A DNA stretch of 64,000 bases from Alphaproteobacteria bacterium (GCA_016124385.1 WGNU01000001.1:310001-374000); one strand, 5' to 3'; counted from the first letter of the stretch, positions 1 to 11,098 are shown. The notes: generated by a model from the sequence alone, not told the origin. Made by a program: numbers and translations.

Positions 1-256
1 CGCCTTCCGGCGCGTTCGGCTGCGTGCAGATCTTGTCGCCGTCGACCTTCCACGTACCCGAGACTTCCACCGGCTGGCCCTCTGCGTCCGTGCCCTTGGC
101 CGTGTACGTGTTGTCGGGCTCGAAGTGCATCGTCAGCACACTATTCGTTTTCGTGTTCGTGACGGTTGTCGTGTTGCCGAACGTGCTGTCCATCGTGCCG
201 GCGAACACCGGTGTCGCCAGAAGGGCGATCGCACTACCCAACAAAATGCGCTTCAT
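1..256 (-). CDS. Small secreted protein of unknown function, partial (C-terminus beyond window edge)
   Basis: An open frame runs on the reverse strand from an ATG at 254-256 off the left edge, so only about 85 N-terminal residues are visible. The protein begins MKRILLGSAIALLATPVFAG, a typical Sec signal peptide with a likely cleavage after VFA. The mature part is rich in Thr and Asn, then has a stretch resembling small lipocalin-like or extracellular beta-sheet proteins (EPDNTYTAKGTDAEG, SGTWKVDGDKIC). A good ribosome-binding site (AGGGAG) lies about nine bases upstream of the ATG. It is divergent from the permease at 377. I do not recognise the family; export to the periplasm is the only supported inference. 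Confidence 0.7.
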   Translation of the reverse strand, partial: MKRILLGSAIALLATPVFAGTMDSTFGNTTTVTNTKTNSVLTMHFEPDNTYTAKGTDAEGQPVEVSGTWKVDGDKICTQPNAPEG

Positions 257-376
257 CGATTCATCACTCCCTTTTTGTCCCGCTCTGCTTTCGGCGGGTT
301 AACGATTTAACCATAGTGTGCGGGAATCCTCGAATCGCCCGCCCGCGATCCCCGTTTGAAAGAGTGAGCCGAGCCC

Positions 377-1732
377 ATGGCCGACAGCGTCGATGCCGCG
401 CCCGCCAAGCGCACCTGGATGGAGGCGATCACCGCCTATGGCGAGCCGCGCGTCGCGATCATGCTCGTGCTGGGCTTCTCTTCGGGCCTGCCGTTTCTCC
501 TCGTTTTCGGAACGCTCTCGGCCTGGCTGACGGTGGCCGGCATCGCGCGCGCCGACATCGGCCTCCTGAGCTATGTGGGCCTTGCCTATACGCTGAAATT
601 CATCTGGGCGCCGCTCCTCGATCACATCCACCTGCCGGTGCTGGGCGCCGCGCTCGGCCGCCGGCGCGCCTGGATGCTGATCGCGCAGGTGATGGTCGCG
701 CTCGGCCTCGCCGGCATGGCCGCGACCGATCCCGCGAGCAACCTGGCGCTGATGGCGGTCCTCGCGGTGATCGTCGCCTTCGCCTCCGCGACGCAGGACA
801 TCGCCGTCGATGCTTGGCGCATCGAGGCCGCGCCGGAAGATCGCCAGGCCGCGATGGCCGCCGCCTATCAGCTCGGTTATCGCATCGCGATCCTCGCCTC
901 GGGCGCGGGCGCGCTCTACATGGCCGATTTCGGCTCGTGGGAGATCGCCTACGGCCTGATGGCGCTGCTGATGGGCCTCGGCATCATCGGCACGCTCTTG
1001 GCGCCGCGCACGAACGAGACGCAGGGCGAGGTCCTGGGCGAGCACGAGGTCGAGGCCGCCGCCTCGCGCCTTGGCATCGGTGGTCAGGCGGCCGAAGCGG
1101 CCGCCTGGCTCTACCGCACGATCCTGGCCCCCTTCATCGATTTCTTCGCGCGCCATGGCTGGCTTGCGCTGCTGATGCTGGCGACGATCGCCGCCTACCG
1201 CGTGCCCGATTTCGTGATGGGCGTGATGGCGAACCCGTTCTACCTCGATGCCGGCTTCACGCTGATCGACATTGCAAACGTCTCGAAAATCTATGGCGTT
1301 TGGATGACGATCGTCGGCGCGGTCGCGGGCGGCGCAGTGGCCGCGCGCTGGGGCCTTCGCCCTACGCTCTTTGCCGGCGCCATCGCGGGCGCACTCACGA
1401 ACCTCGTCTTTGCCTGGCTCGCGACGCAAGGGACCGATATCCTCGCGCTCACCGTCGCGATCAGCGCGGAGAATTTCGCGGGCGGGTTCGCCGGCACCGC
1501 GCTCATCGCCTATATGTCGAGCCTCACCTCGGCCTCCTTCACCGCGACGCAATACGCGCTTTTTTCTTCGCTTTACGCGCTGCCCGGAAAGCTCCTGGGC
1601 GGGCTCTCCGGCTACATGGTCGAGGGCTGGGGTTACTACGAATTCTTCATCGCGACCGCCCTCATGGGCCTGCCCGCGATCATCCTCTCGTTCCTGGTCC
1701 TCACCATGAAGCCGGAGGCGCGCAAGGCGTGA
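377..1732 (+). CDS. AmpG-like MFS permease
   Basis: A 451-residue protein with about 12 hydrophobic segments, matching the AmpG/acetyl-CoA transporter branch of the major facilitator superfamily. AmpG proteins import anhydro-muropeptides from the periplasm for cell-wall recycling. Supporting motifs are the early FSSGLPF turn (residues 34-40), GRRRAW in the loop after the first helices (about 94-99) and TQDIAVDAWRIE (139-150), which is typical of this branch. The length fits the family. It stands alone, divergent from a secreted protein and followed by an acyltransferase gene, so the neighbourhood does not confirm the substrate. The family assignment is firm; muropeptide transport is inferred. 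Confidence 0.8.
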   Translation: MADSVDAAPAKRTWMEAITAYGEPRVAIMLVLGFSSGLPFLLVFGTLSAWLTVAGIARADIGLLSYVGLAYTLKFIWAPLLDHIHLPVLGAALGRRRAWMLIAQVMVALGLAGMAATDPASNLALMAVLAVIVAFASATQDIAVDAWRIEAAPEDRQAAMAAAYQLGYRIAILASGAGALYMADFGSWEIAYGLMALLMGLGIIGTLLAPRTNETQGEVLGEHEVEAAASRLGIGGQAAEAAAWLYRTILAPFIDFFARHGWLALLMLATIAAYRVPDFVMGVMANPFYLDAGFTLIDIANVSKIYGVWMTIVGAVAGGAVAARWGLRPTLFAGAIAGALTNLVFAWLATQGTDILALTVAISAENFAGGFAGTALIAYMSSLTSASFTATQYALFSSLYALPGKLLGGLSGYMVEGWGYYEFFIATALMGLPAIILSFLVLTMKPEARKA

Positions 1733-1841
1733 GGGCCGGCGAGGGCGTTTGCAGCCCGAAGGCCCGGCGGTTAGGGTGGTTTGCCAGTATCGAAGAGGCG
1801 GCCCTCGCGGCCGCCGGGGCGCCGCGCGTCCCGCGCAAAAG

Positions 1842-2681
1842 ATGGGTTCCGGACACGTGAGCGAGGCCTTGGGCGTTGTGAAGGAGGACGCGGTCCTGGC
1901 GCGTTCGCGCTCGCTCAGCGTGCGTCTGGCGCTCAACGAGGCCGAGATCGAGGCCGCTCAGCGCCTGCGCTTCGAGGTCTTCTACCGCGAGATGAACGCC
2001 AAGCCCTCGCCCGAAATGGCGGCGACCGGGCGGGATTTCGACCGGTTCGATCCGGTTTGCGACCATTTGCTGGTGATCGATGACGCCGACGGCACGCCGC
2101 AGGTCGTGGGCTGCTACCGCCTGCTGCGCCGCGAAGTGGCCGAGGCGACGGTCGGCTTCTACACGAGCGATGAATACGACATCGCCGCGATGCTGGCCCG
2201 GCGCGGCCCGGCGCGCGATCTTGAGCTTGGCCGCTCCTGCGTGCTGAAGAGCCACCGCACCAGCCCGACGATGACGCTGCTCTGGCGCGGGCTCCTCGCC
2301 TATCTCCTCAGCCACGAGATCGAGCTGATGTTCGGCTGCGCCTCGCTGCCCGGTACCGATCCGGCGGCGCTGGCGCTGGAACTCTCCTATCTCCACCATT
2401 TTCATCTGGCGCCGCCTGATGTTCGCGTGCGCGCGCAGCCCGAACGCTTCGTCTCGATGAACATCTTGGCCAAGGAGCAGGTGAACGAGGCCGAGGCGCT
2501 GCGCAAATTGCCCCCGCTGATGAAGGGCTATCTGCGCGCCGGCGCCTATATCGGCGAGGGTGCGGTGATCGACCACCAGTTCGGCACGACCGACGTCTTC
2601 ATCTATTTCCCGACGGCGCGGATCGATCCGCGCTATGTCGCGCACTTCAAGAAGCGTCCGGGCGCGACGGACGGCGCCTAG
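1842..2681 (+). CDS. OlsB-like N-acyltransferase (ornithine lipid synthesis, GNAT-related)
   Basis: The protein resembles OlsB, the ornithine:acyl-ACP N-acyltransferase that makes lyso-ornithine lipid. Visible family features are AAQRLRFEVFYREM near the N-terminus, a central strand VGCYRLLRR, the segment LELGRSCVLKSHR and the late FGCASLPGTDP block. The frame is open from an ATG at 1749, but that extension is Arg/Gly/Pro-rich and unlike the family, so translation more likely begins at ATG 1842 or GTG 1857. No strong ribosome-binding site decides between them. Its TAG stop shares the palindrome CTAG with the convergent gene. The OlsA partner is not adjacent; the plsC near 21 kb is in its own conserved setting. 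Confidence 0.75.
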   Translation: MGSGHVSEALGVVKEDAVLARSRSLSVRLALNEAEIEAAQRLRFEVFYREMNAKPSPEMAATGRDFDRFDPVCDHLLVIDDADGTPQVVGCYRLLRREVAEATVGFYTSDEYDIAAMLARRGPARDLELGRSCVLKSHRTSPTMTLLWRGLLAYLLSHEIELMFGCASLPGTDPAALALELSYLHHFHLAPPDVRVRAQPERFVSMNILAKEQVNEAEALRKLPPLMKGYLRAGAYIGEGAVIDHQFGTTDVFIYFPTARIDPRYVAHFKKRPGATDGA

Positions 2682-3121
2682 TCGGGCTTACGCGAGAGCG
2701 GCCGCAGCACCTTTTGAAAGGTCTGCGTGTCCGAGACGACGTAGTCGATCCCCGTATAGAAATCCGACGCACCCAGATTGCTCGTGCGCACCATGAGATT
2801 GAGCTTGGGGATACCGCGCGCGCGGGCCCAGTCTTCCGCCTCGGTCATGAGCCGTCGGCCAAGGCCCTGGCCGCGATGGCTGGGCGCGACGGCGAGGTAA
2901 TAGACCCAGGCGCGGTGGCCGTCTTCGCCCATCAGCACCGAGCCGACGATCGCCCCGCCCGCATCCGCGACGAGCAGGCGCGCATGCGGCCGCCCGACCG
3001 CGATATCGATATCGGCGTTGGGATCGTTCGTCGGGTGGAGCAGCCCGGTCTCGGTCCACAGCGCGACCAGTTGGGCGCGATCGCCGCTCGCGAACGGCCG
3101 CAGCGCGACCTCATCGCTCAT
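2678..3121 (-). CDS. GNAT family acetyltransferase (YpeA-like)
   Basis: A 147-residue single-domain N-acetyltransferase. The acetyl-CoA binding motif A is clear: YYLAVAPSHRGQGLGRRLM, with RGQGLG at residues 83-88, followed by the helix EAEDWARARG and the strand KLNLMVR, which resemble the small YpeA/RimI-like group. The substrate cannot be told from sequence. The start codon overlaps the stop of the malic enzyme gene by four bases (ATGA), so the two are probably co-transcribed and translationally coupled. It converges on the OlsB-like gene, sharing CTAG at the stops. Confidence 0.85.
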   Translation of the reverse strand: MSDEVALRPFASGDRAQLVALWTETGLLHPTNDPNADIDIAVGRPHARLLVADAGGAIVGSVLMGEDGHRAWVYYLAVAPSHRGQGLGRRLMTEAEDWARARGIPKLNLMVRTSNLGASDFYTGIDYVVSDTQTFQKVLRPLSRKPD

Positions 3122-5376
3122 GCGGTGATGCCGTAGGCCGCGAGCGCGGCCATGTTGAGGATCTCGCTCATCTTCGCCCCGATCGGCGCGATCTGAACGG
3201 ATTTCTCGAGCCCCACCAGCAGCGGCCCGATCACGGTGCCGCCGCCCAATTGCGCGAGCAGCTTCGTCGAGATCGAGGCCGAATGGATCGCCGGCATAAT
3301 GAGGACGTTCGCCGTGTCCGTCAGCCGGCAGAACGGGTAGAGCGCCATCTTTTCGCGGTCGAGCGCGACATCGACGGCCATCTCGCCGTCATACTCGAAA
3401 TCGACGCGGCGCGAATCGAGCAGCTGCACGGCCTCGATCAGCCGCTCGGACCGCTCGCCGCGCGGATAGCCGAACGTCGAATAGGCAAGGAGCGCGACGC
3501 GCGGCTCATAGCCCAGCCGCCGCGCGACGCCCGCCGCCATCACCGTGATATCGGCGAGTTCCTGCGATGTCGGCATGTCGTGGACGTTCGTGTCGGCGAC
3601 GAAGACGATCCGCCCGCGCGCGAGGATGATGGAAACGCCGATGATCCGCTCGCCCGGCCGCGGGTCGAGCACGTGGCGGATGGAATCGAGCGCGACCGTG
3701 TAGTTGCGCGTGACGCCCGTCACCATCGCGTCCGCGTGGCCCGCAGCCACCATCGCGGCGGAAAACGCGATACGGTCGAAATTGATCATCCGAAGGCAAT
3801 CGCGGTGAATGAACCCGCGACGCTGTAGCCGGCGATAGAGCGCGTCCGCATAGGCCGGCGTGTGCTCGCTCTTCAGCGCGGTCTGGATTTCGATCTCGTT
3901 CTCGTCATAGCCGATGTCGTGCAGACGATTGTGGATCCGGTCGACATCGCCGACGAGCACCGCGGTGCCAAGGCCCGCGTTCTGGAACGCCGCCGCCGCG
4001 CGGATCACGGCCTCTTCCTCGCCCTCCGCGAAGACGACGCGCTTGGGGTTCGCGCGCACGTTCTCGGTGATGCGCTGGAAGACCGAGGCCACCGGATCGA
4101 GCCGCGCCGAGAGCGAATTGCGGTAGGTCTGAAGATCCTTGATCGTCGTGCGCGCGACGCCCGATTGCATCGCCGCCTGCGCGACCGCCGAGGACACCGC
4201 CGAGATCAGCCGCGGATCGAACGGGACGGGAATGATGTAATTGGGGCCATAGGTCGGCCGGCTGCCCGAATAGGCGGACGCGACCTCGTCCGGCACGTCC
4301 TCGCGCGCGAGCGCGGCGAGCGCCTGCGCGGCCGCGATCTTCATTTCCTCGTTGATCGTCCGTGCGCGGACATCCAGCGCGCCCCGGAAGATATAGGGAA
4401 ACCCGAGGACGTTGTTCACCTGATTGGGGTAATCGCTCCGCCCCGTCGCGACGATCGCATCGCCCCGCACGCTCGCGACTTCCTCCGGCGTGATTTCGGG
4501 GTCGGGATTCGCGCACGCGAAGATGATGGGCTTGGCCGCCATCGAGCGCACCATCTCGGCCGTCATCGCGCCCTTGACGGAAAGGCCAAGGAAGATGTCC
4601 GCGCCTTTGACGGCCTCGGCGAGCGTCCGCGCGCTCGTCTCGACGGCATGCGCCGACTTCCACTGGTTCATGCCTTCCGTGCGGCCCTTGTAGATGGGTC
4701 CCTTCGTGTCGCACAGGATGGCGTTCTCCGCCGGCATGCCCATCGCCTTGATGAGCTCAAGGCACGCGATGCCCGCCGCGCCCGCGCCGTTGACGACCAT
4801 CTTCGTCGTCTTGATGTCGCGGCCGGTGAGGTCCAGCGCGTTGATCATGCCCGCCGCCGTGATGATGGCGGTTCCGTGCTGATCGTCGTGGAAGACGGGA
4901 ATGTCCATCAGTTCTTTCAGGCGCTGCTCGATGATGAAGCAGTCCGGCGCCTTGATGTCTTCCAGGTTGATCCCGCCGAAGCTGGGCGTGAGGTAGCGCA
5001 CGCAATTGACGAAGGCATCGACATCGGTCGTATCGACCTCGAGGTCGATCGAATCGACATCGGCGAACCGCTTGAAGAGGACGGCCTTGCCCTCCATCAC
5101 GGGCTTGGAGGCGAGCGCCCCCAGATCGCCGAGCCCCAGAATCGCGGTGCCGTTCGAGATCACCGCGACAAAATTGCCCCGCGCGGTGTAGTCGAAGGCG
5201 GTGGAGGGGTCCTTCGCGATGGCGCGCACCGGCGCGGCGACACCCGGCGAATAGGCGAGGCTGAGGTCGCGCTGCGTCGCCATCGGCTTCGTCGCGGTGA
5301 TCTCGATCTTTCCGGGCTTGCCCTGCGAATGGAACAGGAGCGCTTCTTGGTCGGTCAGGTTCTGGCGTTTGGACAT
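3118..5376 (-). CDS. maeB: NADP-dependent malic enzyme with C-terminal phosphotransacetylase-like domain
   Basis: A 752-residue two-domain protein. The first roughly 430 residues are malic enzyme, which oxidatively decarboxylates malate to pyruvate: AYSPGVAAP near residue 45, the segment [25 protein letters not shown], a Rossmann segment [14 protein letters not shown] and [10 protein letters not shown]. The remaining roughly 320 residues resemble phosphate acetyltransferase ([15 protein letters not shown], then [14 protein letters not shown]). In characterised hybrids this domain is regulatory and not a working transacetylase; that is family knowledge. The length matches the MaeB class. It is divergent from mutS across 132 bases and upstream-coupled to the GNAT gene. 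Confidence 0.95.
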   Translation of the reverse strand: MSKRQNLTDQEALLFHSQGKPGKIEITATKPMATQRDLSLAYSPGVAAPVRAIAKDPSTAFDYTARGNFVAVISNGTAILGLGDLGALASKPVMEGKAVLFKRFADVDSIDLEVDTTDVDAFVNCVRYLTPSFGGINLEDIKAPDCFIIEQRLKELMDIPVFHDDQHGTAIITAAGMINALDLTGRDIKTTKMVVNGAGAAGIACLELIKAMGMPAENAILCDTKGPIYKGRTEGMNQWKSAHAVETSARTLAEAVKGADIFLGLSVKGAMTAEMVRSMAAKPIIFACANPDPEITPEEVASVRGDAIVATGRSDYPNQVNNVLGFPYIFRGALDVRARTINEEMKIAAAQALAALAREDVPDEVASAYSGSRPTYGPNYIIPVPFDPRLISAVSSAVAQAAMQSGVARTTIKDLQTYRNSLSARLDPVASVFQRITENVRANPKRVVFAEGEEEAVIRAAAAFQNAGLGTAVLVGDVDRIHNRLHDIGYDENEIEIQTALKSEHTPAYADALYRRLQRRGFIHRDCLRMINFDRIAFSAAMVAAGHADAMVTGVTRNYTVALDSIRHVLDPRPGERIIGVSIILARGRIVFVADTNVHDMPTSQELADITVMAAGVARRLGYEPRVALLAYSTFGYPRGERSERLIEAVQLLDSRRVDFEYDGEMAVDVALDREKMALYPFCRLTDTANVLIMPAIHSASISTKLLAQLGGGTVIGPLLVGLEKSVQIAPIGAKMSEILNMAALAAYGITA

Positions 5377-5508
5377 AGAGAGATCGCAGCGGAAGCCGTC
5401 ATGCGGCGGGTGGAGCGGGCCTTGGCGCGCCTGTATACGGGATAAGTCTTTTCACCGGGTTTGCAAGTGAACGCTCCGGCAAAGGTAGGCAGGCGGAATA
5501 TCTGAGCG

Positions 5509-8226
5509 ATGAGTGTGGCGGAAATGGGAGACCCAGGGGACGCCGCGCCCCCCGGCGCGACGCCGATGATGGCGCAATATTTGCGCCTGCGCGCCGCGCA
5601 TCCGGGCTATCTCCTCTTCTTTCGGATGGGGGATTTCTACGAGCTCTTCTTCGAGGATGCCGAGATTGCCTCACGGGCGCTCGACATCGCGCTCACCAAG
5701 CGCGGCCGCCATCTGGGCGAGGACATCAAGATGTGCGGCGTCCCCGTCCATGCGGCGGACGCCTATCTGGAGCGGCTGATCCGCCAGGGCCTGCGCGTCG
5801 CGGTCTGCGAGCAGACCGAGGATCCAGAACTCGCCAAGAAGCGCGGCGCGAAATCCGTCGTCGCGCGCGAGGTGGTGCGGCTGGTGACGCCCGGAACCTT
5901 GACCGAGGACACGCTGCTCGATGCGCGACGGCGCAATCATCTGGCCGCGCTCGCCCGTGTCGGCGGTGGGTGGGCACTCGCCTGGGTGGATATGAGTGAG
6001 GGCGCGCTCAGCGTCGCCGCGCTCGAGCCGGACGCGCTGGGCGCGGCGCTCGCCCGTGTCGCCCCGCGCGAGTTGCTGGTGCCCGAAGGCCTCGACCGCG
6101 ACGAGACGCTCTCCGCCCTTCTCCTCACGCAAGCCTTGCGCCCGACGCCCTTGCCGCCTGCGAGCACCGACAGCGCGGCGGGGCTGCGCACGCTGAAGCG
6201 CGTCTTCGCGATCGCCGCGCTCGATGCGTTCGGCAATTTCTCGCGCGCCGAGATCGCCGCCGCCGGCGCGCTCACCGCCTATGTCGAGCTGACGCAGAAG
6301 GGAAAGCTCCCGGCGCTCCGCCCGCCGCGCCAGGAGACGAGCGCTGGCGTCATGCAAATCGACGCAGCGACCCGCCGCAATCTCGAACTGCTCGAATCGC
6401 TCTCGGGCGATGCGAAGAGCACGCTGCTCGCCGCCATCGACCGCTCCGTGACGCCGGGCGGCGGGCGTCTCCTTGCTGATCGTCTGGCCGCGCCCTTGAC
6501 GGATCGCGCCGCGATCGAGGCGCGTCTCGATGGCATCGACGCGCTGGTGAAGGACGGCGAGACCCGCGCCGACCTGCGCGAGATCCTGCGCGCCGCGCCG
6601 GATCTTGCCCGCCCGCTCGCCCGCGTGACGCTGGGGCGGAGCGGCCCGAGGGATCTGGGCGCCGTCGCGCGCGCCATCCATGCTGCGGACGCGCTTGCCG
6701 CGCGTCTCGCCACAGCGGAGGCGGAAGGCGCGGGCGAAGTGGCATCGGCACGCGACGCGATCGGGGAGGCGCTGACATCTGCACGCCCGCTCGGCGCCGC
6801 GCTCAACGCCGCGCTCAACGACGAATTGCCGCTGCTCGCCCGCGACGGCGGGATGATCCGCGCCGGCCACGATGCTGCGCTCGATGAGGCGCGCGCGCTG
6901 CGCGATGATTCCCGCCGCGTCATCGCCGGATTGGAGGCGCGCTATCGCGGCGAGACCGCGATCGGCTCGCTCAAAGTCCGCCACAACAACGTGCTCGGCT
7001 ATTACATCGAGGTGACCGCGACGCAGGCGCCGCGCCTCCAGGCGCCGCCGCTCAGCGAGCGCTTCATCCACCGCCAGACGATCGCGAGCGCGGTGCGCTT
7101 CACGACGCCCGAATTGTCCGATCTCGCCTCGCGCATCGCCGATGCGGCGGGCCGCGCGCTCGCCCGCGAACTCGATCTCTTCGAGGCCTTGATCGACAAA
7201 ACGATCGCCGCCGCGCCCGCCCTGCAGGCCCTCGCCGAGGCGCTCGCCGTGATCGATGTCGCCGCCGCGAATGCCGAGCACGCGGCCTCCGCGCGGCTTA
7301 CCCGCCCGGTGCTGACGGACGGCACGGATTTTTACGTCGCCAAGGGCCGCCATCCCGTCGTCGAGCGGGCGCTGGCGGCGGAGGGCGGGGCGAGCTTTGT
7401 TGCCAATGATTGCGATCTTTCAGGCGAGGACGAGGGCCGCCTCTGGCTCGTCACCGGCCCCAACATGGCCGGCAAATCGACGTTCCTCCGGCAGAACGCG
7501 CTCATCGCGATCCTCGCGCAGACAGGCGCCTTCGTGCCGGCCGGGGAGGCGCGGATCGGCATCATCGATCGCCTGTTCAGCCGGGTGGGCGCGGCGGATG
7601 ATCTGGCGCGCGGCCGCTCGACCTTCATGGTCGAGATGATCGAGACCGCCGCGATCCTCAATCAGGCGGGCCCGCGCGCGCTCGTCATCCTGGATGAGAT
7701 CGGCCGTGGCACCGCGACGTTCGACGGCCTCGCGATCGCCTGGGGCGTGCTGGAGCACCTGCACGACGTCAATCGCTGCCGGGGCCTTTTCGCCACCCAC
7801 TACCACGAGCTGACGGCGCTGGCCGAGCGCCTGGCCGGCCTCGCCAACGTCACCATGCGGGTGAAGGATTGGGAGGGCGAGATCGTCTTCCTGCACGATG
7901 TCGTCAAGGGCGCGGCGGACGGTTCCTACGGCATCCATGTCGCGCGCCTGGCCGGCCTGCCGCCGGCCGCGATCGCGCGGGCGCGGGAGGTGCTGGCGAG
8001 CCTTGAGGCATCCCCGGGCGCGGAACGCGCGGCGCTCGGCGATCTCCCCCTCTTTGCCGCCGCAAGGCCGCCCGAGGCGCGCGAGAGGGCGCCGGAGCCG
8101 GGCGAGGGGCCGCTCGCCGCGCGGCTGGCCGCCATCCGGCCGGACGAGCTCACCCCCCGGGCCGCGCTCGACCTCATCTACGAGCTCGCCGCCCTCGCCA
8201 AACGGGTGGACGGAGGTTCGGACTGA
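5509..8226 (+). CDS. mutS: DNA mismatch repair protein MutS
   Basis: A full-length 905-residue MutS, which binds mismatches and recruits MutL. The mismatch-contacting Phe-x-Glu lies in GDFYELF (residues 41-47). The Walker A motif GPNMAGKST is at about 650-658, followed by the ATPase segments [41 protein letters not shown] and FATHYHEL. The C-terminus carries the usual short region ending in a helix-rich tail. It is the first of a mutS-glnD-murJ-trpS run common in Hyphomicrobiales. The ATG at 5509 is followed by a family-typical N-terminus ([11 protein letters not shown]). Confidence 0.98.
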   Translation: MSVAEMGDPGDAAPPGATPMMAQYLRLRAAHPGYLLFFRMGDFYELFFEDAEIASRALDIALTKRGRHLGEDIKMCGVPVHAADAYLERLIRQGLRVAVCEQTEDPELAKKRGAKSVVAREVVRLVTPGTLTEDTLLDARRRNHLAALARVGGGWALAWVDMSEGALSVAALEPDALGAALARVAPRELLVPEGLDRDETLSALLLTQALRPTPLPPASTDSAAGLRTLKRVFAIAALDAFGNFSRAEIAAAGALTAYVELTQKGKLPALRPPRQETSAGVMQIDAATRRNLELLESLSGDAKSTLLAAIDRSVTPGGGRLLADRLAAPLTDRAAIEARLDGIDALVKDGETRADLREILRAAPDLARPLARVTLGRSGPRDLGAVARAIHAADALAARLATAEAEGAGEVASARDAIGEALTSARPLGAALNAALNDELPLLARDGGMIRAGHDAALDEARALRDDSRRVIAGLEARYRGETAIGSLKVRHNNVLGYYIEVTATQAPRLQAPPLSERFIHRQTIASAVRFTTPELSDLASRIADAAGRALARELDLFEALIDKTIAAAPALQALAEALAVIDVAAANAEHAASARLTRPVLTDGTDFYVAKGRHPVVERALAAEGGASFVANDCDLSGEDEGRLWLVTGPNMAGKSTFLRQNALIAILAQTGAFVPAGEARIGIIDRLFSRVGAADDLARGRSTFMVEMIETAAILNQAGPRALVILDEIGRGTATFDGLAIAWGVLEHLHDVNRCRGLFATHYHELTALAERLAGLANVTMRVKDWEGEIVFLHDVVKGAADGSYGIHVARLAGLPPAAIARAREVLASLEASPGAERAALGDLPLFAAARPPEARERAPEPGEGPLAARLAAIRPDELTPRAALDLIYELAALAKRVDGGSD

Positions 8227-8281
8227 CTCCTCCCGGCCGCGATGCTATGGGAGAGGCGCGGATGACGATCGAGGCCCCGGA

Positions 8282-11080
8282 ATGACCGTTGAAGCCCTGC
8301 CCCGCGCCTTCGATGGCGAGGCCATGCGCCACGACCTGACAGCGGTGGCCAAGCGCCATGCGGGCGATGACGCGGCGATCAAGGCCGAGGCGCTGAACCT
8401 CTTTCGCACCGCGCTGCTCAAAGGGCGCGAGCGCGCGAAGGCGAAGCTTGAGGCCGGAGCGCCCGGGCTCGTCGTCGCGCGCGATCTCTCGGACCTCCAG
8501 GACGCGCTGATCGGCGCGCTCTATGATTTCACCGTCAAGCACATCTATTACGCGCAGAACCCGACGGCGGCCGAGCGCGTCGCTGTCGTCGCGGTCGGCG
8601 GCTACGGGCGCGGACTGCTCGCGCCTGGCTCCGATGTCGATCTCCTCTTTCTCCTGCCCTACAAGCAGACGCCCTGGGGCGAGAGCGTCGTTGAGTACAT
8701 GCTCTACATGCTCTGGGATCTGGGGCTGACGGTCGGCCACGCGACGCGCTCGCTCGATGAATGTATCCGCCTCGCCAAGGGCGACATGACGATCCGCACG
8801 AGCCTTCTGGAGGCGCGTTATCTCTGGGGCGATGCCGCGCTCTGCGCGCAGATGAAGGCGCGCTTCTGGCGCGAGGTCGCGACCGGCTCGGGCATCGATT
8901 TCGTGGACGCCAAACTGGGCGAGCGCGACGGACGCCATCGCCTTGAAGGAGAATCGCGCTACCGCGTCGAGCCGAACATCAAGGACGGCAAGGGGGGCAT
9001 GCGCGATCTCAACACGCTCTTCTGGATCGCGAAATATCTCTATCGCGTCGAGGACCCGCGCGACCTCGTGCTGCACGGCGTCTTCACCGAGGACGAGTTC
9101 GAGACCTTCGCCAGCGCCGAGCGATTCCTCTGGAACGTGCGCTGCCATCTCCACTTCCTCGCCGGCCGTGCCGAGGAGCGCCTGACCTTCGACGTCCAGC
9201 GCGAGATGGCGATCCGCATGGGCTATGGCGAGGACCCGAAGAACCGCTCGGTCGAGCGCTTCATGACCGATTATTTCCGCGTCGCGAAGGATGTCGGCGA
9301 TCTGACGCGCATCTTCAGCGCTTCGCTCGAAACCCAGCGCCGCAAGAGCGCGCCGGTGCTCGATCGCTGGTTCGGCGCCTGGATGCGCCGCCGCGTGCTG
9401 CAGGAAGGCTTCTTCGTCGAGGGCGGCCGCCTCAATGTGGAGGAGCCGACGCTCTTCGAGAAGGACCCGGTCAATCTCTTGCGGCTCTTCGCGCTCGCCG
9501 ATGAGCGCTCGGTCGACATCCATCCCGCCGCGCTGAAGGCGGTCACGCGCTCGCTCCACCTTATCGATGATCGCCTGCGCGCCAACAAGGAGGCGAACCG
9601 CCTCTTCATGGCCGTGCTCTCCTCGCCCCGCGGCCCTGAGCGCATCCTGCGCCTGATGAACGAGGCGGGCGTTTTCGGTGCCTTCATTCCCGATTTCGGG
9701 CGCATCGTCGCGCGCATGCAGTTCAACATGTACCACCACTATACGGTGGACGAGCATTTGATCCGCGCCGTCGGCAATCTCTCGCTGATCGAGCGCGGCG
9801 AATTGCGCGACGAGCATCCGCTTGCCGCCGAGATCATTCACAAGATCCACAGCCGCGAGGCGCTCTATCTCTCGGTCCTGCTGCACGACATCGCCAAGGG
9901 CCGCGACGAGGATCATTCGATCGCGGGCGAGCGCGTCGCCTACGAACTCGGGCCCCGCCTCGGCCTCTCCGATGCCGATACCGAAACGGTCGCCTGGCTG
10001 GTGCTCAACCACCTCGTCATGAGCGACACCGCCCAGCGCCGCGATATCGCCGATCCCAAGACCGTGCGCGACTTCGTCTCGGTCGTCCAATCGCCCGAGC
10101 GGCTGAAGCTGCTCGTCTGCCTGACGGTCGCCGACATCCGCGCCGTCGGCCCCGGCGTGTGGAACGGCTGGAAGGGTCAGCTCCTGCGCGAGCTTTATTA
10201 TGCCGCCGAGGCGATGATGCTGGGCGGCCATGCCGCCGGCTCGCGGGCCGCGCGCATCCAGGAGGCGAAGAAGGCGCTCGGCGATCGGCTGCGCTCCTGG
10301 CCCGCGAAATGGCGCTCGCGTATGCTCGAGCGGCAATACGATCCTTATTGGCTCACCTTCGACGTTGAAGAGCATGAGCGCCACGCCCGCCTGATGCGCG
10401 CGGCGGAGGAGGAAAAGCGCCCGCTCGCGATGGACGCTGTCTCCGATGATTTCCAGTCGATCACGCGCGTGACGATCTATACCGCCGACCATCCGGGCTT
10501 GTTCTCCCGGCTTTCCGGCGCGCTGGCGCTCGCCGGCGCCTCGATCCTCGAAGCGAAGATCTTCACGACCACCGATGGCATGGCGCTCGATACGTTCTTC
10601 ATCCAGGACGCGGAAGGCCAGCCGATCGATGAAGGCACGCGCCTGAAACGCATCGAGACCGCGCTCGATCAGGCGCTGAGCGGCGAAGTCGCGCTGACCA
10701 AGGCCTTCGCATGCAAGCGCGTGCGCCCACGCGAGGCCGCCTTCAAGGTGGAGCCGCGCGTCATCATCGACAACGAGGCCTCGGACATCTGCACGGTCAT
10801 CGAGGTGAACGGCCGCGACCGGCCGGGCCTCTTGCATGATCTGACGCGGACACTTTTCCATGTCAGCGTCTCGATCCATTCCGCGCAGATCGCAACTTAC
10901 GGCGAGCGCGCGATCGACGTTTTCTATGTGAAGGACGCCTACGGCATGAAGGTTCTGAAGGAGCAGCGCCTCGCCGCGATCAAGGAGGCGCTGTTGGAGG
11001 CGCTGGGCGATGGCGGCATTGCGCCCGAACCGTCCGAGCCGGCGGCACCCGGCGGCAAGCCTGCCCGCGAGGCGAAATAG
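8282..11080 (+). CDS. glnD: Bifunctional PII uridylyltransferase/uridylyl-removing enzyme
   Basis: GlnD senses glutamine and uridylylates or de-uridylylates PII proteins. From ATG 8282 it is 932 residues. In order: a nucleotidyltransferase domain with GGYGRG (106-111) and GSDVD (116-120); the GlnD-type middle region with YRVEPNIKDGKGGMRDL; an HD hydrolase domain with LHDIAKG (His-Asp near 535); and two ACT domains starting near residues 728 and 838 (TADHPGLFSRL; GRDRPGLLHDL). The frame is open from 7898 inside mutS, but the family N-terminus begins at 8282. It lies 55 bases after mutS and 18 before murJ, so probably in the same operon. Confidence 0.96.
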   Translation: MTVEALPRAFDGEAMRHDLTAVAKRHAGDDAAIKAEALNLFRTALLKGRERAKAKLEAGAPGLVVARDLSDLQDALIGALYDFTVKHIYYAQNPTAAERVAVVAVGGYGRGLLAPGSDVDLLFLLPYKQTPWGESVVEYMLYMLWDLGLTVGHATRSLDECIRLAKGDMTIRTSLLEARYLWGDAALCAQMKARFWREVATGSGIDFVDAKLGERDGRHRLEGESRYRVEPNIKDGKGGMRDLNTLFWIAKYLYRVEDPRDLVLHGVFTEDEFETFASAERFLWNVRCHLHFLAGRAEERLTFDVQREMAIRMGYGEDPKNRSVERFMTDYFRVAKDVGDLTRIFSASLETQRRKSAPVLDRWFGAWMRRRVLQEGFFVEGGRLNVEEPTLFEKDPVNLLRLFALADERSVDIHPAALKAVTRSLHLIDDRLRANKEANRLFMAVLSSPRGPERILRLMNEAGVFGAFIPDFGRIVARMQFNMYHHYTVDEHLIRAVGNLSLIERGELRDEHPLAAEIIHKIHSREALYLSVLLHDIAKGRDEDHSIAGERVAYELGPRLGLSDADTETVAWLVLNHLVMSDTAQRRDIADPKTVRDFVSVVQSPERLKLLVCLTVADIRAVGPGVWNGWKGQLLRELYYAAEAMMLGGHAAGSRAARIQEAKKALGDRLRSWPAKWRSRMLERQYDPYWLTFDVEEHERHARLMRAAEEEKRPLAMDAVSDDFQSITRVTIYTADHPGLFSRLSGALALAGASILEAKIFTTTDGMALDTFFIQDAEGQPIDEGTRLKRIETALDQALSGEVALTKAFACKRVRPREAAFKVEPRVIIDNEASDICTVIEVNGRDRPGLLHDLTRTLFHVSVSIHSAQIATYGERAIDVFYVKDAYGMKVLKEQRLAAIKEALLEALGDGGIAPEPSEPAAPGGKPAREAK

Positions 11081-11098
11081 GACCAGAGCGCCGCGCCC

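Noticed and set aside
299-1936. Long open frame on the reverse strand over the AmpG-like permease gene
   Set aside because: Its translation is Arg/Glu/His-rich with no family likeness; such antisense frames are common in GC-rich coding DNA.
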